DNA of 64,000 nt, taken from assembly GCA_937900135.1 (NCBI GenBank), contig CALCDJ010000034.1, forward strand, positions 21,964 through 85,963. Direction: 5' to 3'. Origin of the DNA: an uncultured Blautia sp. GTDB lineage: Bacteria > Bacillota > Clostridia > Lachnospirales > Lachnospiraceae. Every line of letters begins with the position of its first letter. The stretch's first letter is position 1. Below, in pieces: positions 16,768-25,709 of this stretch. Below the pieces are notes generated by a model. It saw only the letters and a program-made list of their open reading frames with translations. It ran no database searches and had not been told where the DNA came from. Position numbers and translations under genes: made by a program.

Positions 16768-17481
16768 ATGGAAATGTTATCACTGGAAAAAGAATTAAAA
16801 GAGAATTCCTATCCGGGAAGAGGAATTGTCATCGGACGGTCCAAGGATGGAACCAAGGCAGTGACAGCTTATTTCATTATGGGCAGAAGTGAAAACAGCA
16901 GAAACCGTGTTTTTGTGGAAGAAGGAGAGGGAATTCGTACCCAGGCATTTGATCCTTCCAAACTTACAGATCCAAGTCTGATTATTTATGCGCCAGTTCG
17001 TGTGCTGGGAAATAAGACGATTGTGACCAATGGAGATCAGACCGATACCATTTATGAAGGAATGGATAAACAGCTTACCTTTGAGCAGTCTCTGAGAAGC
17101 AGAGAATTTGAGCCGGATGCCCCAAACTATACCCCTCGTATTTCCGGTGTTCTTCATGTGGAGAACGGCACCTATAATTACGCCATGTCTATTTTAAAGA
17201 GCAACAATGGAGATCCGAGTTCCTGTAACCGTTATACCTTTGCTTATCAGAATGCAGCAGCAGGAGAGGGACATTTTATCCACACCTATCAGTGCGATGG
17301 AAATCCGCTGCCGAGCTTTGAGGGGGAACCGAAGTTGGTTTCTATTCCAGATGATATGGAAGAATTTACGAACATGCTTTGGAACAGCCTGAATGAAGAG
17401 AATAAGGTATCTCTTTTTGTCAGATATATTGATATTGCAACAGGAAACTACGAAACAAAGATTGTAAACAAAAATAAATAA
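16768..17481 (+). CDS. purO: stand-alone IMP cyclohydrolase (PurO-type)
   Basis: This protein probably closes FAICAR to IMP, the last step of purine synthesis. At 237 residues it is a single-domain enzyme resembling the archaeal-type PurO family and not the MGS-like N-terminal domain of bacterial PurH. Indicators are NSYPGRGIVIGRSKDG near the start, the GRSENSRNRVF segment, and a separate AICAR transformylase gene 20 bp downstream. ATG at 16768 follows AAAGGAGA by 7 bases. An upstream GTG/ATG extension from 16603 would run through the riboswitch and is not real. Transcription is governed by the ZTP riboswitch. Confidence 0.88.
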   Translation: MEMLSLEKELKENSYPGRGIVIGRSKDGTKAVTAYFIMGRSENSRNRVFVEEGEGIRTQAFDPSKLTDPSLIIYAPVRVLGNKTIVTNGDQTDTIYEGMDKQLTFEQSLRSREFEPDAPNYTPRISGVLHVENGTYNYAMSILKSNNGDPSSCNRYTFAYQNAAAGEGHFIHTYQCDGNPLPSFEGEPKLVSIPDDMEEFTNMLWNSLNEENKVSLFVRYIDIATGNYETKIVNKNK

Positions 17482-17501
17482 GCCAGAGGGAGAGGATTGT
17501 C

Positions 17502-18686
17502 ATGAAGGAATTGGAATTAAAATATGGATGTAACCCAAATCAGAAACCATCAAAAATCTATCTTGCAGATGGCGGTGAATTACCGATCAAAGTGTTAAGC
17601 GGAAAACCGGGCTATATTAACTTTCTGGATGCGTTTAACGGCTGGCAGCTGGTACGTGACCTGAAAAAAGCAACAGGACTTCCGGCAGCAACTTCCTTTA
17701 AGCATGTATCTCCGGCAGGCGCTTCTGTAGGACTTCCTCTCACAGAAACGCTGGCAAAGATCTACTGGGTAGATGATATGGACTGGAAAAACTTTTCTCC
17801 TATTGCCTGTGCATACGCAAGAGCCAGAGGCGCAGACCGTATGTCTTCCTTCGGAGATTTCATTTCTCTTTCCGATGTCTGTGACAGAGATACCGCGCTT
17901 CTGATCAAGAGAGAAGTTTCTGACGGTGTAATTGCTCCTGGATATACAGAAGAGGCCCTGGAAATTCTGAAACAGAAGAAAAAAGGCAATTACAATGTAA
18001 TTGAAATCGATCCGGATTACGTTCCGGCACCTCTGGAACACAAGGAAGTGTTTGGCGTGACCTTTGAACAGGGAAGACAGGAACTTCAGATTGATGATGC
18101 GCTGATCTCCAACCTGGTAACGGAAAACAAGGAACTCACCGAAGAAGCGAAACGGGATATGAAGATTTCTCTGATCGTATTGAAATATACACAGTCCAAC
18201 TCTGTTTGCTTTGTAAAGGACGGACAGGCCATTGGTGTAGGCGCAGGACAGCAGTCCCGTGTACATTGTACCAGACTGGCAGGACAGAAGGCTGACAACT
18301 GGTTCCTTCGTCAGTGCCCAAAGGTATTAAACCTTCCATTTAAAGATACCATCAGCCGCGCAGAGAGAGACAATGCTATTGATGTCTATATTGGAGAAGA
18401 ATACATGGATGTTCTGGCAGATGGAGCATGGGAAGGAATCTTCACAGAAAAACCGGAAGTGTTCACAAGAGAAGAGAAACGTGCATGGCTGGATCAGCTG
18501 ACAGATGTGACACTTGGTTCCGACGCATTTTTCCCATTCAGCGATAACATTGAGCGGGCGCATAAAAGTGGCGTAACCTATATCGCAGAGCCGGGAGGAT
18601 CTGTACGCGATGATGCGGTGATTGAGACCTGTAACAAGTATGGAATGGTGATGGCATTTACGGGAATTCGTCTTTTCCATCATTGA
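17502..18686 (+). CDS. purH: stand-alone AICAR transformylase
   Basis: This enzyme transfers a formyl group from 10-formyl-THF to AICAR (ZMP), giving FAICAR. The 394-residue protein equals the C-terminal domain of bifunctional PurH. The catalytic Lys-His pair is in SFKHVSPAG, and GAGQQSRVHCTRLAGQKA and FFPFSDNIERAHKSGV are the transformylase active-site segments. The cyclohydrolase half is encoded separately by the preceding purO. This split form is sometimes called PurV. It is the second gene of the riboswitch operon, and a terminator follows at 18709. Confidence 0.93.
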   Translation: MKELELKYGCNPNQKPSKIYLADGGELPIKVLSGKPGYINFLDAFNGWQLVRDLKKATGLPAATSFKHVSPAGASVGLPLTETLAKIYWVDDMDWKNFSPIACAYARARGADRMSSFGDFISLSDVCDRDTALLIKREVSDGVIAPGYTEEALEILKQKKKGNYNVIEIDPDYVPAPLEHKEVFGVTFEQGRQELQIDDALISNLVTENKELTEEAKRDMKISLIVLKYTQSNSVCFVKDGQAIGVGAGQQSRVHCTRLAGQKADNWFLRQCPKVLNLPFKDTISRAERDNAIDVYIGEEYMDVLADGAWEGIFTEKPEVFTREEKRAWLDQLTDVTLGSDAFFPFSDNIERAHKSGVTYIAEPGGSVRDDAVIETCNKYGMVMAFTGIRLFHH

Positions 18687-18708
18687 TAGATCTTCTTTTT
18701 AGAATAAG

Positions 18709-18768
18709 AAACCCCAAAACCGGGTAGACTTTTCGTCTGCCCGGCTTTGGGGTTTCGGCTGTTTTTTT
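18709..18768 (+). terminator. intrinsic terminator after the purine operon
   Basis: A long stem (AAACCCCAAAACCGGGTAGAC with GTCTGCCCGGCTTTGGGGTTT) is followed by CGGCTGTTTTTTT. Confidence 0.85.
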
Positions 18769-18777
18769 AATAAAAAA

Positions 18778-18801
18778 AATCCCTTGAATCATCAAGGGAT
18801 T
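18778..18801 (-). terminator. intrinsic terminator of tRNA-Gly
   Basis: Perfect 10-bp arms (AATCCCTTGA and TCAAGGGATT) lie next to an A-run at 18772-18779, which is a U-run on the minus strand, just past the tRNA 3' end. Confidence 0.85.
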
Positions 18802-18805
18802 GAAG

Positions 18806-18878
18806 AGCGATAGACGGGGCTCGAACCCGCGGTCTCGACCTTGGCAAGGTCGCGCGTTACCAACTACGCCACTATCGC
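18806..18878 (-). tRNA. tRNA-Gly (anticodon GCC)
   Basis: The minus strand folds as a standard cloverleaf. The acceptor is GCGATAG with CTATCGC, the D arm GCGT/ACGC, and the anticodon stem CGACC/GGTCG encloses loop TTGCCAA (anticodon GCC). The T loop is TTCGAGC and the discriminator base is U, as expected for glycine tRNAs. CCA is not encoded. It has its own promoter and terminator. Confidence 0.97.
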
Positions 18879-18919
18879 ATCTGGTGTTTGGTGAGGTGTT
18901 TACCTCAGCGACAAGACAT

Positions 18920-18948
18920 ATAATACTACAGGGATGAGCGTTTGTCAA
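18920..18948 (-). promoter_or_regulatory. tRNA-Gly promoter
   Basis: On the minus strand, consensus TTGACA (18943-18948), a 17-bp spacer and TATTAT (18920-18925), about 40 bp before the tRNA. Confidence 0.85.
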
Positions 18949-19272
18949 ATGTTTTTTTGAAAAAAATTCAAAAAATACAACGGACAATGAGAAACTGATA
19001 AAACTACAATAAAAACAAAAAAATACAAAATCAGGAAATGGAGAAAGAAAAATGCAGGTTTTCAGGAAAAACTGAAAAAGAATGGGGAATCAGGAGAAAG
19101 GAAGTTGAACAGAATTATGAAATAAGCCAAGAAGAATCCTTATTTACAGAATGCCAAAATAATTACCCAGTTTCCAAAGGGGTTACAATATAGTTTATGA
19201 AATTTTTTATATAGTATAACCACAGGTCGGAGCTTTGCGGAGAGCTTCAGACAGAAAAAAGGAATCATACAT
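18949..19272. other. AT-rich intergenic stretch, no supported feature
   Basis: No reading frame of note, RNA or repeat is seen. A weak -10-like TATAAC at 19215-19220 has no convincing -35. In-frame residues read back from 19273 (GRSFAES and so on) may be decayed lyxose isomerase sequence. Confidence 0.4.
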
Positions 19273-19659
19273 ATGCATTTCCATTGGAGTAAAATGGAAG
19301 ATATTATCAATCGGGGAGGCGGAAATCTTTTGATCCGCGTTTACAATTCTACACCCGATGAAGAATTGGACAAGGTTCAGGACGTACACGTACATATGGA
19401 TGGTAGGGAAGTGGTAGTTCCCGCAGGAACCCAGGTGAAGCTTCATCCGGGAGAGAGCATCAGCATCTATCCCTATATGTATCATGATTTTGAGATTGAA
19501 GAAGGAACCGGCCCTGTGTTGATCGGAGAAGTGAGTCAGTGTAATGACGATAATACGGATAATCGTTTCTATAAAAGTGTGGGACGTTTCCCAGAGCTTG
19601 AAGAAGATGAGGCGCCCTATCGTCTGCTCTGTAATGAATATCCAGAAGCGAAACGCTGA
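19273..19659 (+). pseudogene. D-lyxose ketol-isomerase, N-terminally truncated
   Basis: The 128 residues match the C-terminal half of the DUF1498/lyxose isomerase family: MHFHWSKMEDIINRGGGNL, the LHPGESISIYPYMYHDF cupin strand, GEVSQCNDDNTDNRF and the ending LLCNEYPEA. The family normally has about 225 residues, and roughly the first 95-100 are missing here. The cupin metal ligands (two His and Glu in the HFHW...ED segment, His in YMYHDF) remain, and an AAGGAA lies 8 bases before the ATG, so a short product is possible. Genes on its downstream side are also broken, so decay after a deletion is the likelier reading. Confidence 0.75.
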
Positions 19660-19663
19660 GAGA

Positions 19664-20078
19664 AATAAAATTTACATTTATCCAAAATAAATACAAAAAT
19701 CAGGAGAGGAAAAGACGAAATAAATCGGAATATCTTCCTTCCATTTATGAAACCAGTTTTGGAGAAATTCGTCCAGAATGGATAAAAAACATAAAAAAAC
19801 CTGTGCAGATCCAAAAGGAACCGGAAATGCAGAAAAAGGATCTGACTTTGCACAGCTACTTTCTTCGCATACGGGAAAACTTCCGGGTAGTGGAATTGGA
19901 ATGGTTTACAGAAATGTTTCTGGAAAATACTTACCGGGTGAAGGGTTTCGTACGCGCAGAAGGAAAAAGCTGGTATCTGGACTGTGTGGGAAGCCTGTTT
20001 AGTCTGAAGCCCTATGAAGGGGAGGCACAGAACTGGAATGAAATTGTAGTGTTATCCGGAAAAAATAGAAAGCTTTGA
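19664..20078 (+). pseudogene. CobW/G3E GTPase C-terminal remnant
   Basis: An open frame without a proper start or GTP-binding motifs holds YETSFGEIRPEWIKNI, DLTLHSYFLRIRENF and YRVKGFVRAEGKSWYLDCVG. These resemble the linker and C-terminal domain of CobW-like metallochaperone GTPases found near corrinoid methyltransferase genes. Walker A and B are absent. The frame ends in sequence shared, on the other strand, with the truncated PocR gene, suggesting a deletion joined two gene fragments at about 20050-20085. The family call is moderate because only the C-terminal part is left. Confidence 0.5.
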
Positions 20079-20496
20079 ACTGGTTCGCCGTTTCCTCCAG
20101 CGTCAGATGATGGGAAAAGTTTCTGGCAATATCAGAAAGAAGAAGGGAATCAGGGGCATCCATAATAAAGGGACCTGCAAGAATAGAACCAAGTAAGGTA
20201 TTGTTGTTGGTTAATGGAAACACAATATGGTTTAAATTAGAATGGCAGGAAAAAATATAGGTTTCACCAAAAGTCATCGCTAATCGGCTGGCATCAGAAT
20301 GGATCTTGGTACAGGATTCCGATTTGGGGAGAAAGCGTTTGAAAATTTTACAATAGCTGTGTGCTTCTCCGAATTGATCCAGAATTTCACCGTTTTCATC
20401 TAAAACCTGAACAGGAAGATTGATGCATTGATAAAAAGTTTCCAAAAGTTCATGGAGGGACTCCTTTTTTATGATAGAATATAAAAGAGGCTGCAT
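19999..20496 (-). pseudogene. PocR-domain regulator, C-terminally truncated
   Basis: About 140 residues match a PocR sensory domain: LPVQVLDENGEILDQFG, the Cys-containing YCKIFKRFLPKSESC, then FSCHSNLNHIVFPL and LLGSILAGPF. PocR domains sense metabolites and normally precede an AraC-type HTH or kinase module; here that output part is absent. After about position 20085 the frame reads unrelated residues, because it runs into the opposing CobW remnant. ATG at 20496 with AAGGAGA 10 bases upstream is preferred to the upstream start. It may have regulated the divergent activase gene. Confidence 0.7.
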
Positions 20497-20596
20497 AGAT
20501 ATCGTTCTCCTTATCTGAAAAAATTCCCAAAAACGAGTGGCATATATATTATATATAAAAAATAGCAAAATCAAACATATTTAAAGGAGGAAGAGC

Positions 20597-20629
20597 GTGA
20601 TATCCATGAAAAATTTGAAAAAAATATAG
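20597..20629 (+). CDS. 10-codon open frame behind a strong ribosome site
   Basis: AAAGGAGGA precedes GTG at 20597 by 6 bases, and the frame stops at TAG 20629 after ten codons (MISMKNLKKI). It may be a leader peptide for the activase or a scar of the adjoining deletion. Nothing else supports expression. Confidence 0.25.
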   Translation: MISMKNLKKI

Positions 20630-20653
20630 AATGATTCGTCAGAGGAGAGGAAC

Positions 20654-22846
20654 ATGGAAACATTTTATGAGTTAGATAAATTGATACCTTCTATGGATCA
20701 GGATTCTGTTCTGAAAGCAATGGACTGCTATGAGGACAGCCCCATATACCAGGAGGTAAAAGAAGAATATGAAGAAATACGGGAGGAGATGCTAAGTCTG
20801 GCCGAACCTGTGGGAATTCTGGGTTTTGCCACCCTTCCCAAATCCATAGAAACAGAACAGTATCGGGAAGGGACTCCTGTGATTTATGGGGTGCTTAGTA
20901 TTGGAGATAAGATTAAACAGCGCAGTACCAATGCATTTCGTGAGGGAGATTATGTAAAAGGCCTCCTCTGTGATGCCATGGCAGATCAGATGCTTTTTTC
21001 ACTGGAAAAACGGATGATGGAAAAACTCCGGGAGGTTTGCCGGGAACACCGGATGGGGATTCTGAAGCGTCTGGAAGCGCCCAATGATATCCCTATGGAA
21101 TCACAGATGGAAGCCTGGAAGCATCTAGAACTGAAAAAACGCTTTGGAATTGAAATCAGCAGTGGTTTTATGTTTGATCCGGTTAAAACTTCCTGTCAGG
21201 TATTTATTCTGACAGAAGATGAAAAACTGTTTCAGGCACAGCATGATTGCAGAAACTGCTCCAATCTAAAGTGCAGAATGCGCAGCATTCCAGGAGCGGA
21301 AGTGACGGTGCAGAAAAACGGAGAAGACAGAAAAATCGTCCTGGAAGAAAAAGAAAGCCTTATGAGTGCGCTGATTCGGGAAGGATATTATATGAGCGCA
21401 CCCTGTGGTGGTAAGGGACGCTGCGGCAAATGCGGCATTCAGGTTCTGGAAGGAGAGGCTCCCATTCATCCGGAGGATGAAAAGCAATTTACCAGACAGG
21501 AACTGGCAGATGGCTGGCGTCTGTCCTGCAGGCTTTATCCGGAGGACCATTTAAAAATTGCATTTTTCCAGGATGATGAATCCAGGTTTGAAATCCTGGG
21601 GGACGGAAATACCGATGCAGAAGAAGAAGAAATTCCGGAAGAAAGCGGCTATGAAATCGCCGTAGATCTTGGTACCACCACTCTTGCCATGGAACTTTTG
21701 GGCAGGGACAGTGGGAAAAATCTTCACACGGTAACAGGGATTAACAGTCAGAGAGCCTATGGCGCCGATGTAATTTCCAGAATCCAGGCTTCTGTAGACG
21801 GAAAGAAGGAAATCCTTCAGAACTGTATACGTAAGGATCTGCTCACAGGGTTTCAGAAGTTCACAGACGAGATGGGAGTATCCCTTACGAAGGTATCCAG
21901 AATCGCTCTGGCAGGGAATACCACGATGGGACATCTTCTTATGGGATATGACTGCGCTTCCCTTGGGGTGTATCCTTTTACACCGGTAAATATTGATTTT
22001 ATCCGGGGAACTTTTGAAGAAATATTGGGAAGCAGTTCCTGTGAGGCGCAGGTAGAGCTTCTTCCAGGAATCTCCACGTATGTGGGAGGGGATATTACAG
22101 CGGGACTTTATGCCTGTGGATTTGATAAAAGTGAGGAAATCTGTCTTCTGGTGGATCTGGGAACCAATGGAGAAATGGCCATTGGAAATAAAGACCGGAT
22201 TTTTGTGACCTCTACTGCGGCTGGTCCGGCCTTTGAAGGGGGCAATATTACCTGGGGAATGGGAAGCATTGCCGGCGCTATCTGTTCTGTGGAGATTCAG
22301 GGGGAAAGAGCAGAAGTGAAAACCATTCAGGACAAGCCCCCTGTTGGAATCTGCGGAACGGGAGTGGTGGAAGTGGCCATGGAGCTGGTTAAAGCAGGAA
22401 TCGTAGAGGAGAACGGGCTTATGGCAGAACCCTATTTTGAAGACGGGTTCCCTCTTGCCAAAACACCTGAGGGAAAGACCATTGTATTTACCCGCAGAGA
22501 CATAAGGGAAATTCAACTGGCCAAGTCTGCAGTACGGGCGGGAGTGGAAACTCTTCTGCTGCGTTATGGAGCAGAAAAAGAGCAGATTTCCAAGGTTTAT
22601 CTGGCTGGCGGTTTTGGCTATAAGCTGGATCAGGACAAAGCAATCGCCATAGGAATGCTGCCGGAAGAATTTCGCGACCGGATAGAAACCGTTGGAAACA
22701 GTTCCCTTTCCGGGGGAGCCGCATACTTACAAGATCCGAAAGGAGAGGAAGCGATAAGAAACATCCTTGAGGTATCTACGGAACTGAATCTTTCTTCAGA
22801 CCGGGCATTTCATGAATTTTATATGGATTATATGATGTTTGAGTGA
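20654..22846 (+). CDS. corrinoid reductive activase (RamA-like, 2Fe-2S plus ASKHA domain)
   Basis: Such proteins use ATP and a low-potential electron to return oxidised Co(II) corrinoid proteins to Co(I). The 730-residue protein has an N-terminal alpha/beta domain (about 1-210) ending in a Cys cluster (Cys199, Cys202, Cys207). A plant-type 2Fe-2S ferredoxin domain follows with Cys251, Cys257, Cys260 and Cys292. The C-terminal DUF4445/ASKHA ATPase domain shows AVDLGTTTLAMELLG, LVDLGTNGEMAIG and YLAGGFGYKLD. Its likely client is the corrinoid domain of the fusion protein at 25710-28535. The ribosome site is GAGGAGAGGAA. Confidence 0.88.
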   Translation: METFYELDKLIPSMDQDSVLKAMDCYEDSPIYQEVKEEYEEIREEMLSLAEPVGILGFATLPKSIETEQYREGTPVIYGVLSIGDKIKQRSTNAFREGDYVKGLLCDAMADQMLFSLEKRMMEKLREVCREHRMGILKRLEAPNDIPMESQMEAWKHLELKKRFGIEISSGFMFDPVKTSCQVFILTEDEKLFQAQHDCRNCSNLKCRMRSIPGAEVTVQKNGEDRKIVLEEKESLMSALIREGYYMSAPCGGKGRCGKCGIQVLEGEAPIHPEDEKQFTRQELADGWRLSCRLYPEDHLKIAFFQDDESRFEILGDGNTDAEEEEIPEESGYEIAVDLGTTTLAMELLGRDSGKNLHTVTGINSQRAYGADVISRIQASVDGKKEILQNCIRKDLLTGFQKFTDEMGVSLTKVSRIALAGNTTMGHLLMGYDCASLGVYPFTPVNIDFIRGTFEEILGSSSCEAQVELLPGISTYVGGDITAGLYACGFDKSEEICLLVDLGTNGEMAIGNKDRIFVTSTAAGPAFEGGNITWGMGSIAGAICSVEIQGERAEVKTIQDKPPVGICGTGVVEVAMELVKAGIVEENGLMAEPYFEDGFPLAKTPEGKTIVFTRRDIREIQLAKSAVRAGVETLLLRYGAEKEQISKVYLAGGFGYKLDQDKAIAIGMLPEEFRDRIETVGNSSLSGGAAYLQDPKGEEAIRNILEVSTELNLSSDRAFHEFYMDYMMFE

Positions 22847-22899
22847 AGCTGAGCGCGGAGCCTTCAAATCTTAAAAAAGTCTAAATCCACTCTTCAAAA

Positions 22900-22928
22900 T
22901 TGCAAAAGCCAGGTTCTTGTGCTAAGAT
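22900..22928 (+). promoter_or_regulatory. promoter for the 3D-domain gene
   Basis: TTGCAA at 22900-22905, 17 bp, TAAGAT at 22923-22928. Confidence 0.65.
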
Positions 22929-22985
22929 AGAACAAAAATAGGAAATGACACAGAAAGACACGGACTGCATATGAGGAGAAGGAAC

Positions 22986-24068
22986 ATGAAGAAACAGACA
23001 GCTGCCGCAGTGCTGTGTGCAGTGCTTTTGAGCCAGACAGCCACAGTATTTGCGGAGGTTCCTGATTTTACAGGAACTGTGAATGCATATAAACAGGATC
23101 AGAAAACCCCAAGATATTTTCAGGTGGAAGACAGTGAGGGGAAGGCGGTTCAGGCAGTAGCCAGAACAGACACCCTGTATGTGACAGAAAAGACCCTTCC
23201 CATCCGCGCAATTCCTGATGAAAAAGGAGAAATGCTCCGCCGGGTTCTGCTGGGTACGAAGCTTTCACGAGTGGCAGTGTGCGACAATGGATGGAGTAAG
23301 GTTCTTTTTCAAAAAGGGGAAGAGCATGTGACCGGCTATGTGCCCAATGAAGCCCTAAGTGATCAGATTCAGATGAAGAAATTTACCGACCAGGTGGTTA
23401 TGGCCAAGGATGCAGATATCCTGGATTATCCGGGGCGGAAGGACGGTGTGGTCATTGGAGAGGTTCTGGAACTGGACCAGGTGAAACGCACCGGAACCAT
23501 TAACAATATCTGGAGTCGAATCCTGTTCCGGGACGAGAACGGCAAAAAAACAGTGGGTTATATCCCCACAACCTCTATTCAGGGAGAGGAAGAAACACAG
23601 GTGGTTCTTGCAGATACCATCGATGAAGAAAAAGAAGCGGGAACCATACACAAAAGTACCGGGGAAGGTGTTTTTGCAGAGGCTGTGGACGGAGTGGGAG
23701 CAGCAGGAACCAAGGTTAATGGAGATGGCGTGCAGGAAGGATCACCCATTGCCGTATCTTCAGATGCAGTGCTGAAACCCATGGGGACATTCCGGATCAC
23801 CCATTATTGTCCCTGCAGCATCTGCTGTGGCCCCTGGGCAAACGGCATTACGTCCACCGGTGTAACGGCTACCACCAATCGAACCATTGCCGTGGACCCC
23901 ACACAGATTCCTTACGGAACCAAGGTGGTCATAAACGGACAGGTTTATGTGGCGGAGGACTGCGGCGGCGCCATCAAGGAGAACTGCATTGATATTTACG
24001 TGGGAAGTCATGCAGAAGGAGAGAGTAAGGGCGTATATTACACAGATGTGTATGTGATCCAGGAATAA
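22986..24068 (+). CDS. secreted SH3- and 3D-domain cell-wall protein
   Basis: A signal peptide (MKKQTAAAVLCAVLLSQTATVFA) leads a 360-residue protein with two SH3-like repeats (about 60-125 and 130-200), a linker, and a C-terminal 3D domain. Three conserved Asp regions are visible: IAVDPTQIPYGT, VAEDCGGAIK and CIDIYVGSH. The extra CPCSICCGPWA stretch is typical of clostridial 3D proteins. 3D domains are double-psi barrels related to lytic transglycosylases and resuscitation-promoting factors, so a peptidoglycan-remodelling role is likely. ATG at 22986 sits 7 bases behind AGGAG; the ATG at 22971 lies upstream of that site. Confidence 0.88.
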   Translation: MKKQTAAAVLCAVLLSQTATVFAEVPDFTGTVNAYKQDQKTPRYFQVEDSEGKAVQAVARTDTLYVTEKTLPIRAIPDEKGEMLRRVLLGTKLSRVAVCDNGWSKVLFQKGEEHVTGYVPNEALSDQIQMKKFTDQVVMAKDADILDYPGRKDGVVIGEVLELDQVKRTGTINNIWSRILFRDENGKKTVGYIPTTSIQGEEETQVVLADTIDEEKEAGTIHKSTGEGVFAEAVDGVGAAGTKVNGDGVQEGSPIAVSSDAVLKPMGTFRITHYCPCSICCGPWANGITSTGVTATTNRTIAVDPTQIPYGTKVVINGQVYVAEDCGGAIKENCIDIYVGSHAEGESKGVYYTDVYVIQE

Positions 24069-24140
24069 AAAAAGAAAATAGGAATCAGCCAGCACGAACA
24101 GTTTTGGATACAGGAAATATGGGAAATTGATAAACACGCA

Positions 24141-24172
24141 AAAAACGACCGGTGGAATGACCGGTCGTTTTT
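24141..24172. terminator. bidirectional terminator
   Basis: AAAAACGACCGGT and ACCGGTCGTTTTT are perfect 13-bp arms around a six-base loop. The A and T ends let it serve both the 3D gene and metY. Confidence 0.92.
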
Positions 24173-24207
24173 TGTGATTTTCAGGTACCTATGATATAGA
24201 AGCGTAT

Positions 24208-25488
24208 TTAAGCCTGTTCAAGAGCCTGTTCAAGATCTGCAAGAATATCTTCCACGTTTTCGATTCCGATGGAAAGACGGATCATTCCAGGAGAAACGCC
24301 TGCTTCTGCAAGCTGTGTATCGTTCATCTGGCGATGGGTATGGCTGGCCGGATGAAGAACCATAGTCTTAGATGCTGCCACATGTGTGGCGATGTTGGCC
24401 AGTTCCAGGCTGTCCATAAAGCGAATCGCTGCATCGCGTCCGCCTTTTAATTCGAAGGAGATGACACCGCAGGTACCCTTTGGAAGATATTTTTCGGCCA
24501 ATGCATGATATTTGTCTCCTGGAAGACCAGCATAGTTTACAGAAGCCACTTTTTCATGGGCATTTAAATATTCTGCTACTTTCTGGGCATTGCTGCAGTG
24601 ACGTTCTACACGAAGGGGCAGGGTTTCCAGACCGATGTTTAAAAGGAAGCAGTTCATGGGGGAAGGGATGGAACCCAAATCTCTCATGAGCTGGGAGGTT
24701 GCCTTGGTGATATAAGCCTTTTTGCCAAACTGCTTGGTGTAAACGACGCCATGGTAAGATTCATCTGGTTCTGTGAGTCCATGGAATTTACTTCCATAAG
24801 CTTCCCAGTCAAAATTACCGCTGTCCACAATAGCGCCTCCGACCTGCAGAGCATGGCCATCCATATACTTGGTGGTGGAGTGGGTAACGATATCCGCGCC
24901 CCACTCGATGGGACGGCAGTTTACCGGTGTGGCAAAGGTATTGTCTACGATCAGAGGTACGCCGTGTGCGTGTGCCACCTTTGCATATTTTTCGATATCC
25001 AGAACAACCAATGCAGGATTAGCGATGGTCTCGGCAAAAAGAAGTTTGGTATTAGGCTGGAATGCAGCTGCAATTTCTTCTTCGCTGGAATCCGTATCCA
25101 CAAAGGTACAGGAAATGCCAAGCTTTTTGAAGGTTACGGCGAGAAGATTAAAGGTTCCGCCATAAATGGTGGAAGCGGCAACCACATGATCTCCTGCTTC
25201 ACAGATGTTTAATACGGCATAGAAGTTCGCTGCCTGACCGGAAGAGGTCAGAAGGGCTGCCACACCGCCCTCCAATGCTGCAATCTTGGCTGCTACGGCA
25301 TCGTTGGTGGGGTTCTGGAGACGGGTATAAAAATATCCCTCTGCTTTCAGATCAAAGAGCTGTCCCATTTCGTCTGTGGTATCATATTTAAAAGTGGTAC
25401 TCTGATAAATGGGAAGGGCACAGGGTTCTCCCTTGGAAGGAGAATAACCGGCATGAAGACATTGTGTTTCTATCTTGTAATCGCTCAT
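24208..25488 (-). CDS. metY: O-acetylhomoserine sulfhydrylase (PLP-dependent)
   Basis: This Cys/Met-metabolism PLP enzyme makes homocysteine from O-acetylhomoserine and sulfide. The 426-residue length fits MetY better than the shorter MetB/MetC. Visible are YTRLQNPTNDAVAAKIA, the glycine-rich ALLTSSGQAANF, the cofactor Asp in LIVDNTFATP and the Schiff-base Lys207 in HSTTKYMDGH. It has its own promoter and converges with the 3D gene. It lies back-to-back with the corrinoid methyltransferase fusion. A functional link through homocysteine is possible but unproven. No SAM or T-box element is seen upstream. Confidence 0.93.
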   Translation of the reverse strand: MSDYKIETQCLHAGYSPSKGEPCALPIYQSTTFKYDTTDEMGQLFDLKAEGYFYTRLQNPTNDAVAAKIAALEGGVAALLTSSGQAANFYAVLNICEAGDHVVAASTIYGGTFNLLAVTFKKLGISCTFVDTDSSEEEIAAAFQPNTKLLFAETIANPALVVLDIEKYAKVAHAHGVPLIVDNTFATPVNCRPIEWGADIVTHSTTKYMDGHALQVGGAIVDSGNFDWEAYGSKFHGLTEPDESYHGVVYTKQFGKKAYITKATSQLMRDLGSIPSPMNCFLLNIGLETLPLRVERHCSNAQKVAEYLNAHEKVASVNYAGLPGDKYHALAEKYLPKGTCGVISFELKGGRDAAIRFMDSLELANIATHVAASKTMVLHPASHTHRQMNDTQLAEAGVSPGMIRLSIGIENVEDILADLEQALEQA

Positions 25489-25578
25489 CTTTTCATGGTC
25501 CTTTCTGTAAATGATGCAGCAGATCCTGGAATGCTTTCTGGATGCACTACTGCGAATGATTAAAATTTATTTTCCCCT

Positions 25579-25607
25579 ATCATATCACAAAAGAAAAAGA
25601 GATACAA
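25579..25607 (-). promoter_or_regulatory. metY promoter
   Basis: On the minus strand, TTGTAT (25602-25607), 17 bp, TATGAT (25579-25584). Confidence 0.6.
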
Positions 25608-25709
25608 TAAAATAGTATACAGATATGGAAAAATAGCAGAGGAAAAAAGAAATCCTCCTGGAGTAAAATAAGGGCAAGAATTACAAGAGTTCAATCAGGA
25701 GGGAATACC

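Noticed and set aside
19050..19075. CodY-box-like GGTTTTCAGGAAAAACTG
   Set aside because: Only about 10 of 15 positions fit and there is no promoter or gene close by.
20575..20653. Possible cobalamin riboswitch before the corrinoid activase
   Set aside because: The leader is too short and no B12-box-like conserved sequence is seen. The same holds for 25609-25709 before the fusion gene.
21551..22516. 321-codon open frame on the minus strand
   Set aside because: It lies entirely inside the activase gene, whose ASKHA motifs are well conserved.
25489..25709. Possible SAM or T-box riboswitch upstream of metY
   Set aside because: No conserved S-box or T-box core or overlapping terminator is present.
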